Below, piece after piece: positions 25,085-31,787 of a DNA stretch of 54,762 nucleotides. This stretch comes from Chloroflexota bacterium. GTDB taxonomy: Bacteria > Chloroflexota > Anaerolineae > Anaerolineales > Villigracilaceae. Every line of letters begins with the position of its first letter. Positions within the stretch are counted from its first letter, which is position 1. A program made the position numbers and the translations under genes. The notes below the pieces were generated by a model. That model ran no database searches, was not told where the DNA came from, and saw nothing but the letters and a program-made list of their open reading frames with translations. The stretch covers positions 1-54,762 of the forward strand of contig QMIW01000035.1 of the NCBI GenBank assembly GCA_024434165.1. Direction: 5' to 3'.

Positions 25085-25486
25085 ATGGAAAAGAAATTTT
25101 ATGCGCCAGTCCCGCCGCATGTGGAGAAGGTTGGGAAGGCGGTGTTGGATGCGGCGTTTAAAGTCCATACCGCGCTGGGACCTGGGTTGTTGGAGTCGGT
25201 GTATGAGACTTGTACGGCGTTCGAGTTGAAGGAAAGCGGTTTGAGCGCCCCAACTCAGGTTGGTTTGCCTGTGACGTATCGCGGAATCAAGATGGATGCT
25301 GGGTTGCGTCCAGATATGGTCGTGGAAGATTGTGTAATTGTAGAGTTCAAATCAGTGGATACGATGCATCCGATCTTTGATGCGCAGTTGATTACGTATT
25401 TGAAGTTGACGGGTATCCGTTTGGGATTTTTGATCAATTTCAATGTGGTGCATTTGAAAGATGGGATTAAGCGGATTGTTGTGTAA
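25085..25486 (+). CDS. GxxExxY protein
   Basis: 133 residues from ATG at 25085, preceded by AAGGAGG at 4-nt spacing. The name-giving motif is GPGLLESVYETC (about residue 36). It is followed by LRPDMVVEDCVIVEFKSV (about 80), a beta-hairpin pattern Asp ... Glu-x-Lys typical of PD-(D/E)xK nuclease folds. It ends with a helix and a beta-strand (LINFNVVHLKDGIKRI). The biological role of the family is unknown. The gene is precisely bracketed by two copies of one palindromic repeat and interrupts the nurA-herA gene order, so it may be an acquired unit. Confidence 0.85.
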   Translation: MEKKFYAPVPPHVEKVGKAVLDAAFKVHTALGPGLLESVYETCTAFELKESGLSAPTQVGLPVTYRGIKMDAGLRPDMVVEDCVIVEFKSVDTMHPIFDAQLITYLKLTGIRLGFLINFNVVHLKDGIKRIVV

Positions 25487-25495
25487 TGAGACTCA

Positions 25496-25572
25496 ACCAC
25501 AAAGGGTCACAAAGGAACACGAAGGAAAACCAAAGGTTTTAAACCTTAGTGACCCTTCGTGACCCTTTTGGT
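25496..25572. repeat. Imperfect palindrome of CACGAAGG family, right flank of GxxExxY gene
   Basis: 77 bp, closely matching the copy at 24990: ACCACAAAG start, GGGTCAC pairing with GTGACCC, the same AAGGTTTTAAACCTT centre (25533-25547), and a CTTTTGGT end. It lies between the GxxExxY stop and herA. Confidence 0.85.
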
Positions 25573-25586
25573 GAAAAGAGGTATTT

Positions 25587-27287
25587 ATGGAACAACGAAC
25601 TCAAATTGGATATTTGGTTGGCGGCGGGTTGAAGGAGAATTTTCGAGTCAGACTAACTGTCTCTCCGCAGGAGATTCAGGAGGGGGCGTTTGTGGTCATC
25701 CAGAGCGGATGGTGGAATTATTATGGGATCGTGACCGACATCCAACTCGGTGCGACCGACCCGCGCTTTGCAGATGAGCAGACGGAGGTGCGCTTCCCTG
25801 CGCATATCGCCAAGGCGCTGCATGGACAGACGTTGTATGCGAACCTTGAGGTGCTGCCGAATCTGATGCTGGAGGTGGGTCCCGAATTGGGCACGCCTGA
25901 GTATAAGGATTGGCAGGGAAGAATCGCTGCGGGCTTGAAGGATGCGCCGCGCATTTTGCCTGTCAAGAATGTACCGCCGCACCATGCAGTCGTGTCGCTG
26001 GCGAATGAGGGCGATATTGCAGAAATCTTTGGCGATCCAAACAAAGAAGGTAATTTTGTAATTGGGTATACGCGCGAGCAGAATCATCCCGTGTGCATTG
26101 ATTTGGATAAGTTCGTGCAGCGGTCATCGGGAGTCTTCGGGGCGACGGGGACGGGTAAGTCGTTCCTGACGCGCTTGGTGCTGGCGGGGTTGATGAAGCA
26201 CAATCAGGCTTCTGTGTTGGTGCTGGATATGCACAACGAGTATGGGTTTGACGATGTGGCTTCCGACACGAAAAAAGCCGTGAAGGGTTTGAAGACCCTG
26301 TTCAAGGGCGGAGTCCGATGCGTTGGCTTGGGAGCAGGTAGCACCATCAGAGGCAATCAAGTTGACTTTAATTTGGAAATCTCGACGGGTGATATTTCCA
26401 CATCTGATATTGAAACGCTTTCACGCGAGTTGAATCTGCGCGAGACCACGCCGACGATCCTGAATGCGTTGTATGGCACGTTCAAGGAGAAGTGGTTTGC
26501 GGCGTTTCGTTCGATGAGCCGTGAGACGGTGATGATCGAAGATGAAAGAGGAAAGACGAAAGAGGTGCCTGCGGAGGGGAGCGTGGCGAAGTGGGCGATG
26601 GAGAACGGTGTGAATGTGATGGCGGCGGAAGCGCTTCATGACAAACTGCGACGGCTGTTCAGCCAACCCTATATCGTGGACAACCCGGCAGCGGATTCGG
26701 TGGCGCAGATCATTCAGTCGTTGGAGGCGGGCAAGCATGTGGTGCTGTCGTTCGGCGAGCATGAGAGTGATTTGGATTATCTGCTGGTGTCGAATTTGCT
26801 GACGCGCAAGATCCGCGCGGCGTGGGAGAAGAAGACGAATGAGTTCCGCACGCACGGTAAGGCGGAGCCGCGTCCGTTGATCATTGTGGTGGAGGAGGCG
26901 CATAAACTGCTCAACCGTGAGATGGCGGCGCAGACGACCTTTGCGACCATCGCGCGCGAGCTGCGCAAATATTATGTGACGCTGTTGATCGTGGATCAGC
27001 GTCCGTCGCAGATCTATGATGAGGTGATGAGTCAGTTGGGCACGCGCATCAGCGGCTGGCTGGGCGATGATCTGGATATTCAGGCGGTGCTTTCGGGTCT
27101 TTCGGGGCGCGATTCGCTGCGCGGGATGCTGGCGCGTTTGCAGCCGAAGGAAGAGGTGCTGCTGCTCGGTTGGGGCGTGCCGATGCCGCTGCCTGTACGC
27201 TCACGGCGCTATGATGAGGCGTTTTGGAAGGAGATGGGGAAGGGCAAGAGGAGTAGTGAGGAGATAAATAGAGAATTAGGCTTTTAG
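25587..27287 (+). CDS. herA: HerA-type bipolar DNA translocase
   Basis: 566 residues. Residues 1-115 form the HAS barrel (GYLVGGGLKENFRVRL, VVIQSGWWNYYGIVTDI). The RecA-like motor has Walker A GATGTGKSFLTRL (about residue 193), Walker B PLIIVVEEAHKLL (about 437) with the catalytic Glu, and a C-terminal sensor region with IAREL and DQRPSQI. A charged insert about 310-360 (EDERGKTKEVPAEG) interrupts the motor as in other bacterial members. HerA forms a hexamer that pumps DNA to NurA. ATG at 25587 follows AGAGG. Confidence 0.93.
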   Translation: MEQRTQIGYLVGGGLKENFRVRLTVSPQEIQEGAFVVIQSGWWNYYGIVTDIQLGATDPRFADEQTEVRFPAHIAKALHGQTLYANLEVLPNLMLEVGPELGTPEYKDWQGRIAAGLKDAPRILPVKNVPPHHAVVSLANEGDIAEIFGDPNKEGNFVIGYTREQNHPVCIDLDKFVQRSSGVFGATGTGKSFLTRLVLAGLMKHNQASVLVLDMHNEYGFDDVASDTKKAVKGLKTLFKGGVRCVGLGAGSTIRGNQVDFNLEISTGDISTSDIETLSRELNLRETTPTILNALYGTFKEKWFAAFRSMSRETVMIEDERGKTKEVPAEGSVAKWAMENGVNVMAAEALHDKLRRLFSQPYIVDNPAADSVAQIIQSLEAGKHVVLSFGEHESDLDYLLVSNLLTRKIRAAWEKKTNEFRTHGKAEPRPLIIVVEEAHKLLNREMAAQTTFATIARELRKYYVTLLIVDQRPSQIYDEVMSQLGTRISGWLGDDLDIQAVLSGLSGRDSLRGMLARLQPKEEVLLLGWGVPMPLPVRSRRYDEAFWKEMGKGKRSSEEINRELGF

Positions 27288-27296
27288 TGAAGAGGA

Positions 27297-27395
27297 GAAT
27301 TTGCCTGTCCCGTCGTTAGACGGGGAAGGAGCTGGGGTTTGGTGGGTAGTGCTTTGACCACGAAGTGTCACGAAGGGGCACGAAGGTTTTTAAGA
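27297..27395. repeat. Dispersed repeat, copy next to brnT
   Basis: Begins GAGGAGAATTTG just after herA, includes GGGGTTTGGTGGGTA and then the half-palindrome ACCACGAAGTGTCACGAAGG followed by GCACGAAGG. A second copy with the same order is at 28617-28695. Confidence 0.75.
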
Positions 27396-27431
27396 ACAGG
27401 CTCTGTGTGAGGTCTGTTTTTAATTAAGGTG

Positions 27432-27461
27432 TTGCTAAATCCTGTATATTATAGTAATATA
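27432..27461 (+). promoter_or_regulatory. brnTA promoter with overlapping operator-like palindrome
   Basis: TTGCTA (27432-27437) and TAATAT (27455-27460) are 17 nt apart. A perfect palindrome TATATTA-TAG-TAATATA (27445-27461) covers the -10. The -10 ends 6 nt before the brnT ATG, so the mRNA may be leaderless. BrnA-type antitoxins autorepress, so this is a likely operator. Confidence 0.6.
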
Positions 27462-27466
27462 CAAAT

Positions 27467-27766
27467 ATGATTGTTCTTAGCCAACTGACTGGGTTTGATT
27501 GGGATGAGAGTAACCGCGAAAAGAACTGGGAGAAACACCAGGTTCTGGCAAGCGAATGTGAAGAGGTCTTTTTCAATCTACCGTTATTGCTTCAACCAGA
27601 CCCAAATCATTCCCAAGAGGAACCACGTTACTTTGTACTCGGTCATACAACGGCAAACAGGCGTTTATTTATTGCTTTTACTGTACGCGATAACAAAATT
27701 CGAGTGATTTCCGCCCGCGACATGAGCAAGAAGGAGCGAAAAATTTATGAGCAAACCAATTCCTAA
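27467..27766 (+). CDS. brnT: BrnT family toxin
   Basis: 99 residues. The family signature begins near the N-terminus: GFDWDESNREKNWEKHQV, where Asp-Trp-Asp and the Asn-x-x-Lys-His are conserved, followed by FVLGHTTANRRLFIAFTVRDNKIRVISARDMSKKE, the strand-rich RNase core with the catalytic Arg in ARDMSKKER. BrnT is a ribonuclease of type II toxin-antitoxin systems. It overlaps the antitoxin gene by 20 nt, the usual toxin-first order for this system. Confidence 0.9.
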   Translation: MIVLSQLTGFDWDESNREKNWEKHQVLASECEEVFFNLPLLLQPDPNHSQEEPRYFVLGHTTANRRLFIAFTVRDNKIRVISARDMSKKERKIYEQTNS

Positions 27767-28034
27767 ATTCAAAAATGAAGATGAAGAGCGCGAATTCTGG
27801 AGCGAGAATGACTCTTCTGAATATCTCAATTGGGAAAATGCCGAACGGGCGTTATTCCCGAACTTAAAACCTTCCACTAAAGCGATTTCCATTCGTTTGC
27901 CTGAATCGCTTTTGGATGCAATACGTCAACTGGCGAATGAACGCGATGTGCCATATCAATCCTTGATTAAGATGTATTTGCAGGAACGAATCGAAGAGGA
28001 CTTCAAGGCGCGAAACATGCCAAATGCAGGTTGA
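27747..28034 (+). CDS. brnA: BrnA/CopG-type antitoxin
   Basis: 95 residues. The N-terminal half is acidic (NEDEEREFWSENDSSEYLNW), as in BrnA, and binds the toxin. The C-terminal half is a ribbon-helix-helix: KAISIRLPESLLDAIRQLANE followed by PYQSLIKMYLQERIEE. It overlaps brnT. Together they form a complete toxin-antitoxin pair that probably represses its own promoter at 27445-27461. Confidence 0.88.
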   Translation: MSKPIPKFKNEDEEREFWSENDSSEYLNWENAERALFPNLKPSTKAISIRLPESLLDAIRQLANERDVPYQSLIKMYLQERIEEDFKARNMPNAG

Positions 28035-28056
28035 TGTAGAGAATGGAGTGTATCTT

Positions 28057-28278
28057 ATGCAATTCAAGGACATTATCACAATCGAAGCAGGGAAGAGGGG
28101 TGGCAAGCCATGTATTCGCGGAATGCGAATCACGGTCTATGATGTGTTGGAGTATCTTGCTTCGGGCATGACCGAGCAGGAAATTTTGCAGGACTTCCCG
28201 TATCTTACGAAAGAAGACATCCTTGCCTGTTTGGGGTTCGCGGCAGCGCGTGAACGGGTGATGGTGGCTGTGCAATGA
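28057..28278 (+). CDS. DUF433 antitoxin-like protein
   Basis: 73 residues from ATG at 28057, preceded by ATGGAG. The DUF433 signature is complete: IITIEAGKRGGKPCIRGMRITVYDVL with a winged-helix DNA-binding segment, then ASGMTEQEILQDFPYLTKEDI. DUF433 proteins act as antitoxins to DUF5615 PIN-like partners. An earlier in-frame ATG at 28024 overlaps brnA but has a poorer ribosome binding site. Its stop overlaps the start of the DUF5615 gene (ATGA), and the pair sits directly after brnTA. Confidence 0.85.
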   Translation: MQFKDIITIEAGKRGGKPCIRGMRITVYDVLEYLASGMTEQEILQDFPYLTKEDILACLGFAAARERVMVAVQ

Positions 28279-28609
28279 AGTTACTGTTATTCGACCAGAA
28301 CTTATCACCCCGCCTTGTAGAACGACTGGCGGATGTTTACCTGAATCTGTTCACGTTTTTCCGCTTGGGCTGGGCGATGCAATGGACATCGAAATTTGGC
28401 AATATGCCCATGACCATGATTATATGATTGTGACCAAAGATGCCGATTTCAGCGAGTTTGGAGTTTTGAAGGGATTTCCGCCGAAGATCATTTGGATTCG
28501 TCGTGGAAATTGTTCGACGAAAGATATTGAAATGATTTTGCGGGAAAACTATTTGGCTATCAGTCAACTAAGTGACGATGGGGAGACTGGGATTTTGACA
28601 TTGTTCTAA
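28275..28609 (+). pseudogene. DUF5615 PIN-like toxin, frameshifted
   Basis: The frame starting at ATG 28275 (MKLLLFDQNLSPRLVERLADVY) matches DUF5615 and then leaves the family at about 28340; the matching sequence continues one frame on, with PESVHVFPLGLGDAMDIEIW and then VTKDADFSEFG and IIWIRRGNCST through to the stop at 28609. One nucleotide is missing, most simply a C around 28337-28343 in TTTACCTG. The total length, 335 nt, is not a multiple of three. All catalytic acidic residues are intact in the two frames together. This could be a real loss-of-function mutation of the toxin or an assembly error. Confidence 0.85.
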
Positions 28610-28616
28610 ACCCTGC

Positions 28617-28695
28617 GAGGAGAATTTGTGGGAGTTGGGGTTTGGTGGGTAATTTTTAACCGCGATGGGCACGAAGTACACGAAGGTTTTTGATT
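28617..28695. repeat. Dispersed repeat, second copy
   Basis: GAGGAGAATTTG, GTTGGGGTTTGGTGGGTA and AACCGCGATGGGCACGAAG then TACACGAAGG follow in the same order as at 27297-27395. Confidence 0.7.
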
Positions 28696-28696
28696 T

Positions 28697-28933
28697 TTGG
28701 CAAAGACGAAGTGGAAGGGTAAAAGGCTTGTTGGTTGTGAAAGCACAAACCACAATTCATGCAAAGGTGAACTTTGGGAGTGTGAACGTTGCCATAAAAA
28801 GGTTTGTTGGGAAGAAGGCTCGACAGACTTACTCGAACTGTGTGATGATTGCTGGCACGATATCCGTGTTTTGGGACAAAATTATCTGTCTCCTTTAGAT
28901 CAATGGAAGGCGATTAATGAAAATCTCTCTTGA
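28697..28933 (+). CDS. Small cysteine-rich protein of unknown function
   Basis: 78 residues with a TTG start at 28697 and no clear ribosome binding site. It contains four to six Cys in zinc-ribbon-like pairs: CESTNHNSC, CERCHKKVC and CDDCWHD. Lys and Trp-rich N-terminus. It overlaps the next gene by 17 nt. I do not recognise the family. It lies on the same strand upstream of the DpnI-like gene, so it may be part of that accessory unit. Confidence 0.5.
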   Translation: MAKTKWKGKRLVGCESTNHNSCKGELWECERCHKKVCWEEGSTDLLELCDDCWHDIRVLGQNYLSPLDQWKAINENLS

Positions 28934-29147
28934 TGGTGCTTTGGAATTTGAGTTCTTTCAACTTGAAGATATTGTGAAAGCAGAACAGTTTGCCGAAAGC
29001 AATGGCGGTACAGTTTATTCTTGGAAAACTACTGGGTATTCCAATTGGCTGGAAAAGAAATTATCGGTTGCTGATGTTATCGGTCTCGCTGTGCTTCCAA
29101 ATGGAATGCCTGATTGGATAGAATTACCTGACGACATGGATGACTGA
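28917..29147 (+). CDS. Small hypothetical protein
   Basis: 76 residues, acidic (ends with PDDMDD), no membrane segment. It starts with an ATG inside the end of the preceding gene (17-nt overlap) and ends 16 nt before dpnI, so the three genes appear to be one transcriptional unit. I do not recognise it. Confidence 0.5.
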   Translation: MKISLDGALEFEFFQLEDIVKAEQFAESNGGTVYSWKTTGYSNWLEKKLSVADVIGLAVLPNGMPDWIELPDDMDD

Positions 29148-29163
29148 ATAAGGAAGATGTTTC

Positions 29164-29937
29164 ATGGAATTGATACTTTCAAAGTTCTCCGCAAGCGAAT
29201 ACAAAAGTCAAGCACAGAAGATTCGTGTGATGACGGAAGGCTGGGTAAATAAATCGGTTTTTTGCCCCAATTGCGGAAGTTCGTTAAATTCCTTTGAAAA
29301 TAATTCGCCAGTTGCAGATTTTTACTGTAAGAAGTGTGCAGAAGAATACGAACTGAAATCTAAGAATGGGGAAATGGGAAAGAAGATTGTAGATGGCGCA
29401 TATTCCACGATGATTGAGCGACTGAAATCAGACAACAACCCGAATTTCTTTTTTCTGACATACGACAAGTCCACGCTGGAGGTGCGGAATTTCCTGACCA
29501 TCCCGAAGTACTTCTTTGTCCCAGCGATCATAGAGAAGCGCAAGGCGCTGAGTCCCACCGCGAGACGGGCGGGCTGGGTCGGCTGCAATATTGATGTGAG
29601 CAATATCCCTGAGATTGGGAAAATCTTCTTTGTCCAAAACGGCGTCCGCAAAAGCAAAGATGAGGTGCTCGAAAAATGGAGCAAAACCGATTTTGTCAAA
29701 GCCGCGCAGAGCGTCGAGTCAAAGGGCTGGCTGTTGGATGTGTTGATGTGCGTGGAGAAGATCAAGCAACCTGAGTTTTCGTTGGAAGATGTCTATGGGT
29801 TTGAAGGGGTGTTGCAAGCCAAGCATCCGTCAAATCACAATGTGAGGGCGAAGGTCCGCCAGCAGTTGCAGTTTTTGCGGGATAAAGGCGTGATCGATTT
29901 CGTGGGACGTGGTCAATATCGGATGATTGGTAGGTAG
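29164..29937 (+). CDS. dpnI: DpnI-type methyl-directed restriction endonuclease
   Basis: 257 residues, collinear with Streptococcus DpnI over its full length. Shared blocks: AQKIRVMTEGWV, zinc site CPNCG ... CKKC, catalytic strand PVADFYCKKCAEEYELKSK with the Asp and Glu-x-Lys of the PD-(D/E)xK site, DGAYSTMIERLKSDNNPNF, PTARRAGWVGCNID and the C-terminal winged helix ending RQQLQFLRDKGVIDFVGRG. DpnI cuts GATC only when adenine is methylated and protects unmethylated cells from methylated DNA. No cognate methylase is present, as expected. A decayed second copy is at 31788-32227. Confidence 0.93.
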   Translation: MELILSKFSASEYKSQAQKIRVMTEGWVNKSVFCPNCGSSLNSFENNSPVADFYCKKCAEEYELKSKNGEMGKKIVDGAYSTMIERLKSDNNPNFFFLTYDKSTLEVRNFLTIPKYFFVPAIIEKRKALSPTARRAGWVGCNIDVSNIPEIGKIFFVQNGVRKSKDEVLEKWSKTDFVKAAQSVESKGWLLDVLMCVEKIKQPEFSLEDVYGFEGVLQAKHPSNHNVRAKVRQQLQFLRDKGVIDFVGRGQYRMIGR

Positions 29938-29948
29938 GGACACGGCTT

Positions 29949-30287
29949 GTGCCACGAAGTGGTATCCCCGTGCCCAAGGATGATGGTGAAAATTCAATTT
30001 CACAGAATAACGATATGTCTGGTGAGAACTTGGGCGGGGAAACCCCGCCCCTGCGAATATTCAACGGAACACCGACATTGGGACAGGTAATTGCATATTT
30101 CAAATATCAATCCACGAAGGAAATGAACAAGGCAGAAAACACAGGCACGGTCACAAAATTTTGGCAAAGGAATTATTACGAACATATCATCCGCGATGAG
30201 ACCGACCTGCAAAACAAAACCGATTACATTGAATCGAATCCGCTGTTGTGGGACGAAGATGACGAGAACCCTGCCAATATGAAGTAA
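29949..30287 (+). pseudogene. Fragment of a REP-associated tyrosine transposase (RAYT)
   Basis: The part from about 30063 matches the C-terminal half of IS200/RAYT transposases: GTPTLGQVIAYFKYQSTKEMN, then WQRNYYEHIIRDETDLQNKTDYIESNPLLW. The catalytic-helix Tyr is retained but the N-terminal half with the HxH metal site is missing. The 40 residues before (29949-30062) are not family sequence; they run through dpnI's end and a GC palindrome (30032-30050). It is therefore a broken remnant, probably inert. Confidence 0.8.
30032..30050. repeat. GC-rich REP-like hairpin by the RAYT fragment
   Basis: GGGCGGGG (30032-30039) and CCCCGCCC (30043-30050) pair perfectly with a 3-nt loop. RAYTs mobilise palindromes of this type. 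Similar GGGGCG palindromes occur at 24352 and 40229. Confidence 0.6.
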
Positions 30288-30293
30288 CGAGAA

Positions 30294-30319
30294 AACACTG
30301 GGATGGATGTCCCAGTGTT
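30294..30319 (+). terminator. Repeated hairpin/terminator, copy 1
   Basis: AACACTGGGA (30294-30303) and TCCCAGTGTT (30310-30319) form a 10-bp stem with a 6-nt loop, followed by TTTGATTTGAGG. The same hairpin plus tail recurs at 31092 and 33113, each after an accessory module. Confidence 0.75.
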
Positions 30320-30343
30320 TTTGATTTGAGGTGGAATGATATG

Positions 30344-30372
30344 TTGCACTACGCAACCAGATTTGATACAAT
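30344..30372 (+). promoter_or_regulatory. Promoter of the vapBC-type pair
   Basis: TTGCAC (30344-30349) and TACAAT (30367-30372) are 17 nt apart, 21 nt before the ATG at 30394. GTTGC-ACTAC-GCAAC (30343-30357) is an inverted repeat over the -35 and could be the antitoxin operator. Confidence 0.6.
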
Positions 30373-30393
30373 GTGGTTAGAAAGGAAGACGCT

Positions 30394-30636
30394 ATGAATA
30401 TTCTTCACGTCCGCAGTGTGCCCGATGATTTATACGCACGGCTACAAAAATTAGCCCAATCAAAAAATCGTTCTTTGAGCGCCCAGGTGATCATCTTGTT
30501 GACACAGGCAATCGAAGATGAGGAGCGGCGCAAGAAGCAGGCAAAAACTTTGAACTCCATTCGCCGTCGCCGTTTCACGCCTCCTAAAAATGCACCTACT
30601 TCGCTTGAATTGTTGAAAGAAGATAGGTCTCGATGA
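30394..30636 (+). CDS. Ribbon-helix-helix antitoxin (FitA/VapB-like)
   Basis: 80 residues from ATG at 30394, with AAGGAAG five nt upstream. VRSVPDDLYARLQKLAQSKNRSLSAQVI is the classic Arc/FitA-type ribbon-helix-helix; the basic C-terminal RRRRFTPPKN segment probably wraps the toxin. It overlaps the PIN toxin by 4 nt (ATGA). Confidence 0.87.
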   Translation: MNILHVRSVPDDLYARLQKLAQSKNRSLSAQVIILLTQAIEDEERRKKQAKTLNSIRRRRFTPPKNAPTSLELLKEDRSR

Positions 30637-31067
30637 CCGAGGTTGTTCTGCGCTGCGTTTTGGATGCCAGCGTTGGTATAAAACTATTTATCGAGGAGGA
30701 ATTTTCCGACAAGGTTGAACGGCTGTTTTCCAAACTTGCCGAAGACCCACAGGCGGAAATTCATGTTCCTGATTTGTTTTATATCGAATGCGCCAACATC
30801 CTGCTCAAATATACCCGCCGTCATAACCGTCTGCTGGAAGATTCGTTGAAAGATATCGCGGATTTGAATGACCTTGCGTTGAAATCCACTTCCACATCTG
30901 AATTAATTGAAGAAGCGCTTGAGCTTGCGCATGAGAAAAACCTGACGGCGTATGACGCTTGTTATGCCGTGCTTGCCCGCCAATTGGCTCTCCCATTGGT
31001 GACAGCGGATGCTCCACTAGCGCGTGCAGTTGATTGGGCGGTGTGGATTGGGGATTTTGAGGTGTGA
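30633..31067 (+). CDS. VapC-type PIN-domain toxin
   Basis: 144 residues. Three PIN acidic positions are visible: LDASVGIKLF (Asp), FYIECANIL (Glu, about residue 52) and AYDACYAVLA (Asp, about 109), with a fourth in VTADAPLA. PIN toxins are Mg-dependent ribonucleases held by the adjacent antitoxin. It overlaps the antitoxin by 4 nt and is followed by copy 2 of the repeated hairpin. Confidence 0.9.
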   Translation: MTEVVLRCVLDASVGIKLFIEEEFSDKVERLFSKLAEDPQAEIHVPDLFYIECANILLKYTRRHNRLLEDSLKDIADLNDLALKSTSTSELIEEALELAHEKNLTAYDACYAVLARQLALPLVTADAPLARAVDWAVWIGDFEV

Positions 31068-31091
31068 TCTTAAGGTGTTGTAGAACAATAG

Positions 31092-31117
31092 AACGCTGGG
31101 ATGAATGTCCCAGTGTT
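31092..31117 (+). terminator. Repeated hairpin/terminator, copy 2
   Basis: AACGCTGGGA (31092-31101) and TCCCAGTGTT (31108-31117), same loop length and TTTGATTTGAGG tail as copy 1, 25 bp after the PIN toxin. Confidence 0.75.
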
Positions 31118-31146
31118 TTTGATTTGAGGATGCAGAAGAAATAATA

Positions 31147-31175
31147 AAACTCGGAAGTTTTTGGCTTCCGAGTTT
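31147..31175 (-). terminator. Terminator hairpin downstream of the minus-strand PIN gene
   Basis: AAACTCGGAAG (31147-31157) and CTTCCGAGTTT (31165-31175) form an 11-bp stem; on the minus strand TTATTAT follows. The same stem recurs at 32263-32291. Confidence 0.75.
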
Positions 31176-31178
31176 GCT

Positions 31179-31548
31179 TTATGCAACAGTTTTGACGTGC
31201 GGGTATTTGAGGATTCTCTCGTCCGAAGTAACCAGTTTATATTTCATTACTCTGGCTGTAGCGACAATGATCTGGTCAGCGGGGTCTTTGTGAAATTCCC
31301 CAGGCAGGCGGGTCGATTCGGTTGCGATTTCGGGAGTCAACTCGATGATTTGAACCCCAGGATAACTCAACCGAGACGGGTAATTCAAGTCGCTTGTTTT
31401 CAACCAGCTTGGCGATTTCCCAAAGAGAGATTGCGCTGATGCCAATTTCACCATCTTCATTGGCTGCAATGACTTCCAATTGGGTGGCTGTCAGTTTTTC
31501 GTCACCATGTACCCACCAAACCCAAATATGGGTGTCTAACACGATCAT
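31179..31548 (-). pseudogene. PIN-domain toxin with out-of-frame deletion
   Basis: From ATG at 31548 the frame encodes a good PIN start (MIVLDTHIWVWW, then GISAISLWEIAKLVENKRLELP) and then leaves the family at about 31375. The remainder lies in another frame: LSYPGVQIIELTPEIA, HKDPADQIIVATARV, LVTSDERIL, and the stop at 31179. Compared with relatives, around eight residues before LSYPG are missing, so a deletion with frame change is likely. The start overlaps the antitoxin stop by 4 nt. The antitoxin itself is intact, so the pair has lost only the toxin. Confidence 0.8.
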
Positions 31549-31757
31549 CTGGCAGATTCCCAATCACTTGCTGCTACGCTTTTGAATGGGTCACGGTACA
31601 CGACCGTTTTTCCGCGCAGAGGATATTTGGAACGGGTCGCTTTCTTGCCGCGACGAATAAACACTTCCACAGTTTCGCCTGTGCGAAAGGGAAGTCCGTT
31701 AATGGAGAGTTTTCCGCCTTTGGTGATTAAAGTCTTGGTACGAAATGTTTGGTGCAT
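31545..31757 (-). CDS. Small antitoxin of the disrupted PIN pair
   Basis: 70 residues. A beta-rich N-terminus (FRTKTLITKGGKLSINGLPF) followed by GETVEVFIRRG and a basic, extended tail with YPLRGKTVVYRDPF, a pattern common in small antitoxins upstream of PIN toxins. AGAGG lies five nt before the ATG at 31757. It overlaps the PIN gene by ATGA. Confidence 0.75.
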   Translation of the reverse strand: MHQTFRTKTLITKGGKLSINGLPFRTGETVEVFIRRGKKATRSKYPLRGKTVVYRDPFKSVAASDWESAR

Positions 31758-31787
31758 GAAAACCTCTGTCCACTATTTTACACTGTT

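Noticed and set aside
24990-25572. CRISPR array
   Set aside because: Only two palindromic copies, 500 bp apart with a gene between them; no regular spacers or cas genes.
30063-30287. Functional IS200-type transposase
   Set aside because: The N-terminal HxH metal site is missing and no full-length copy is in the window.
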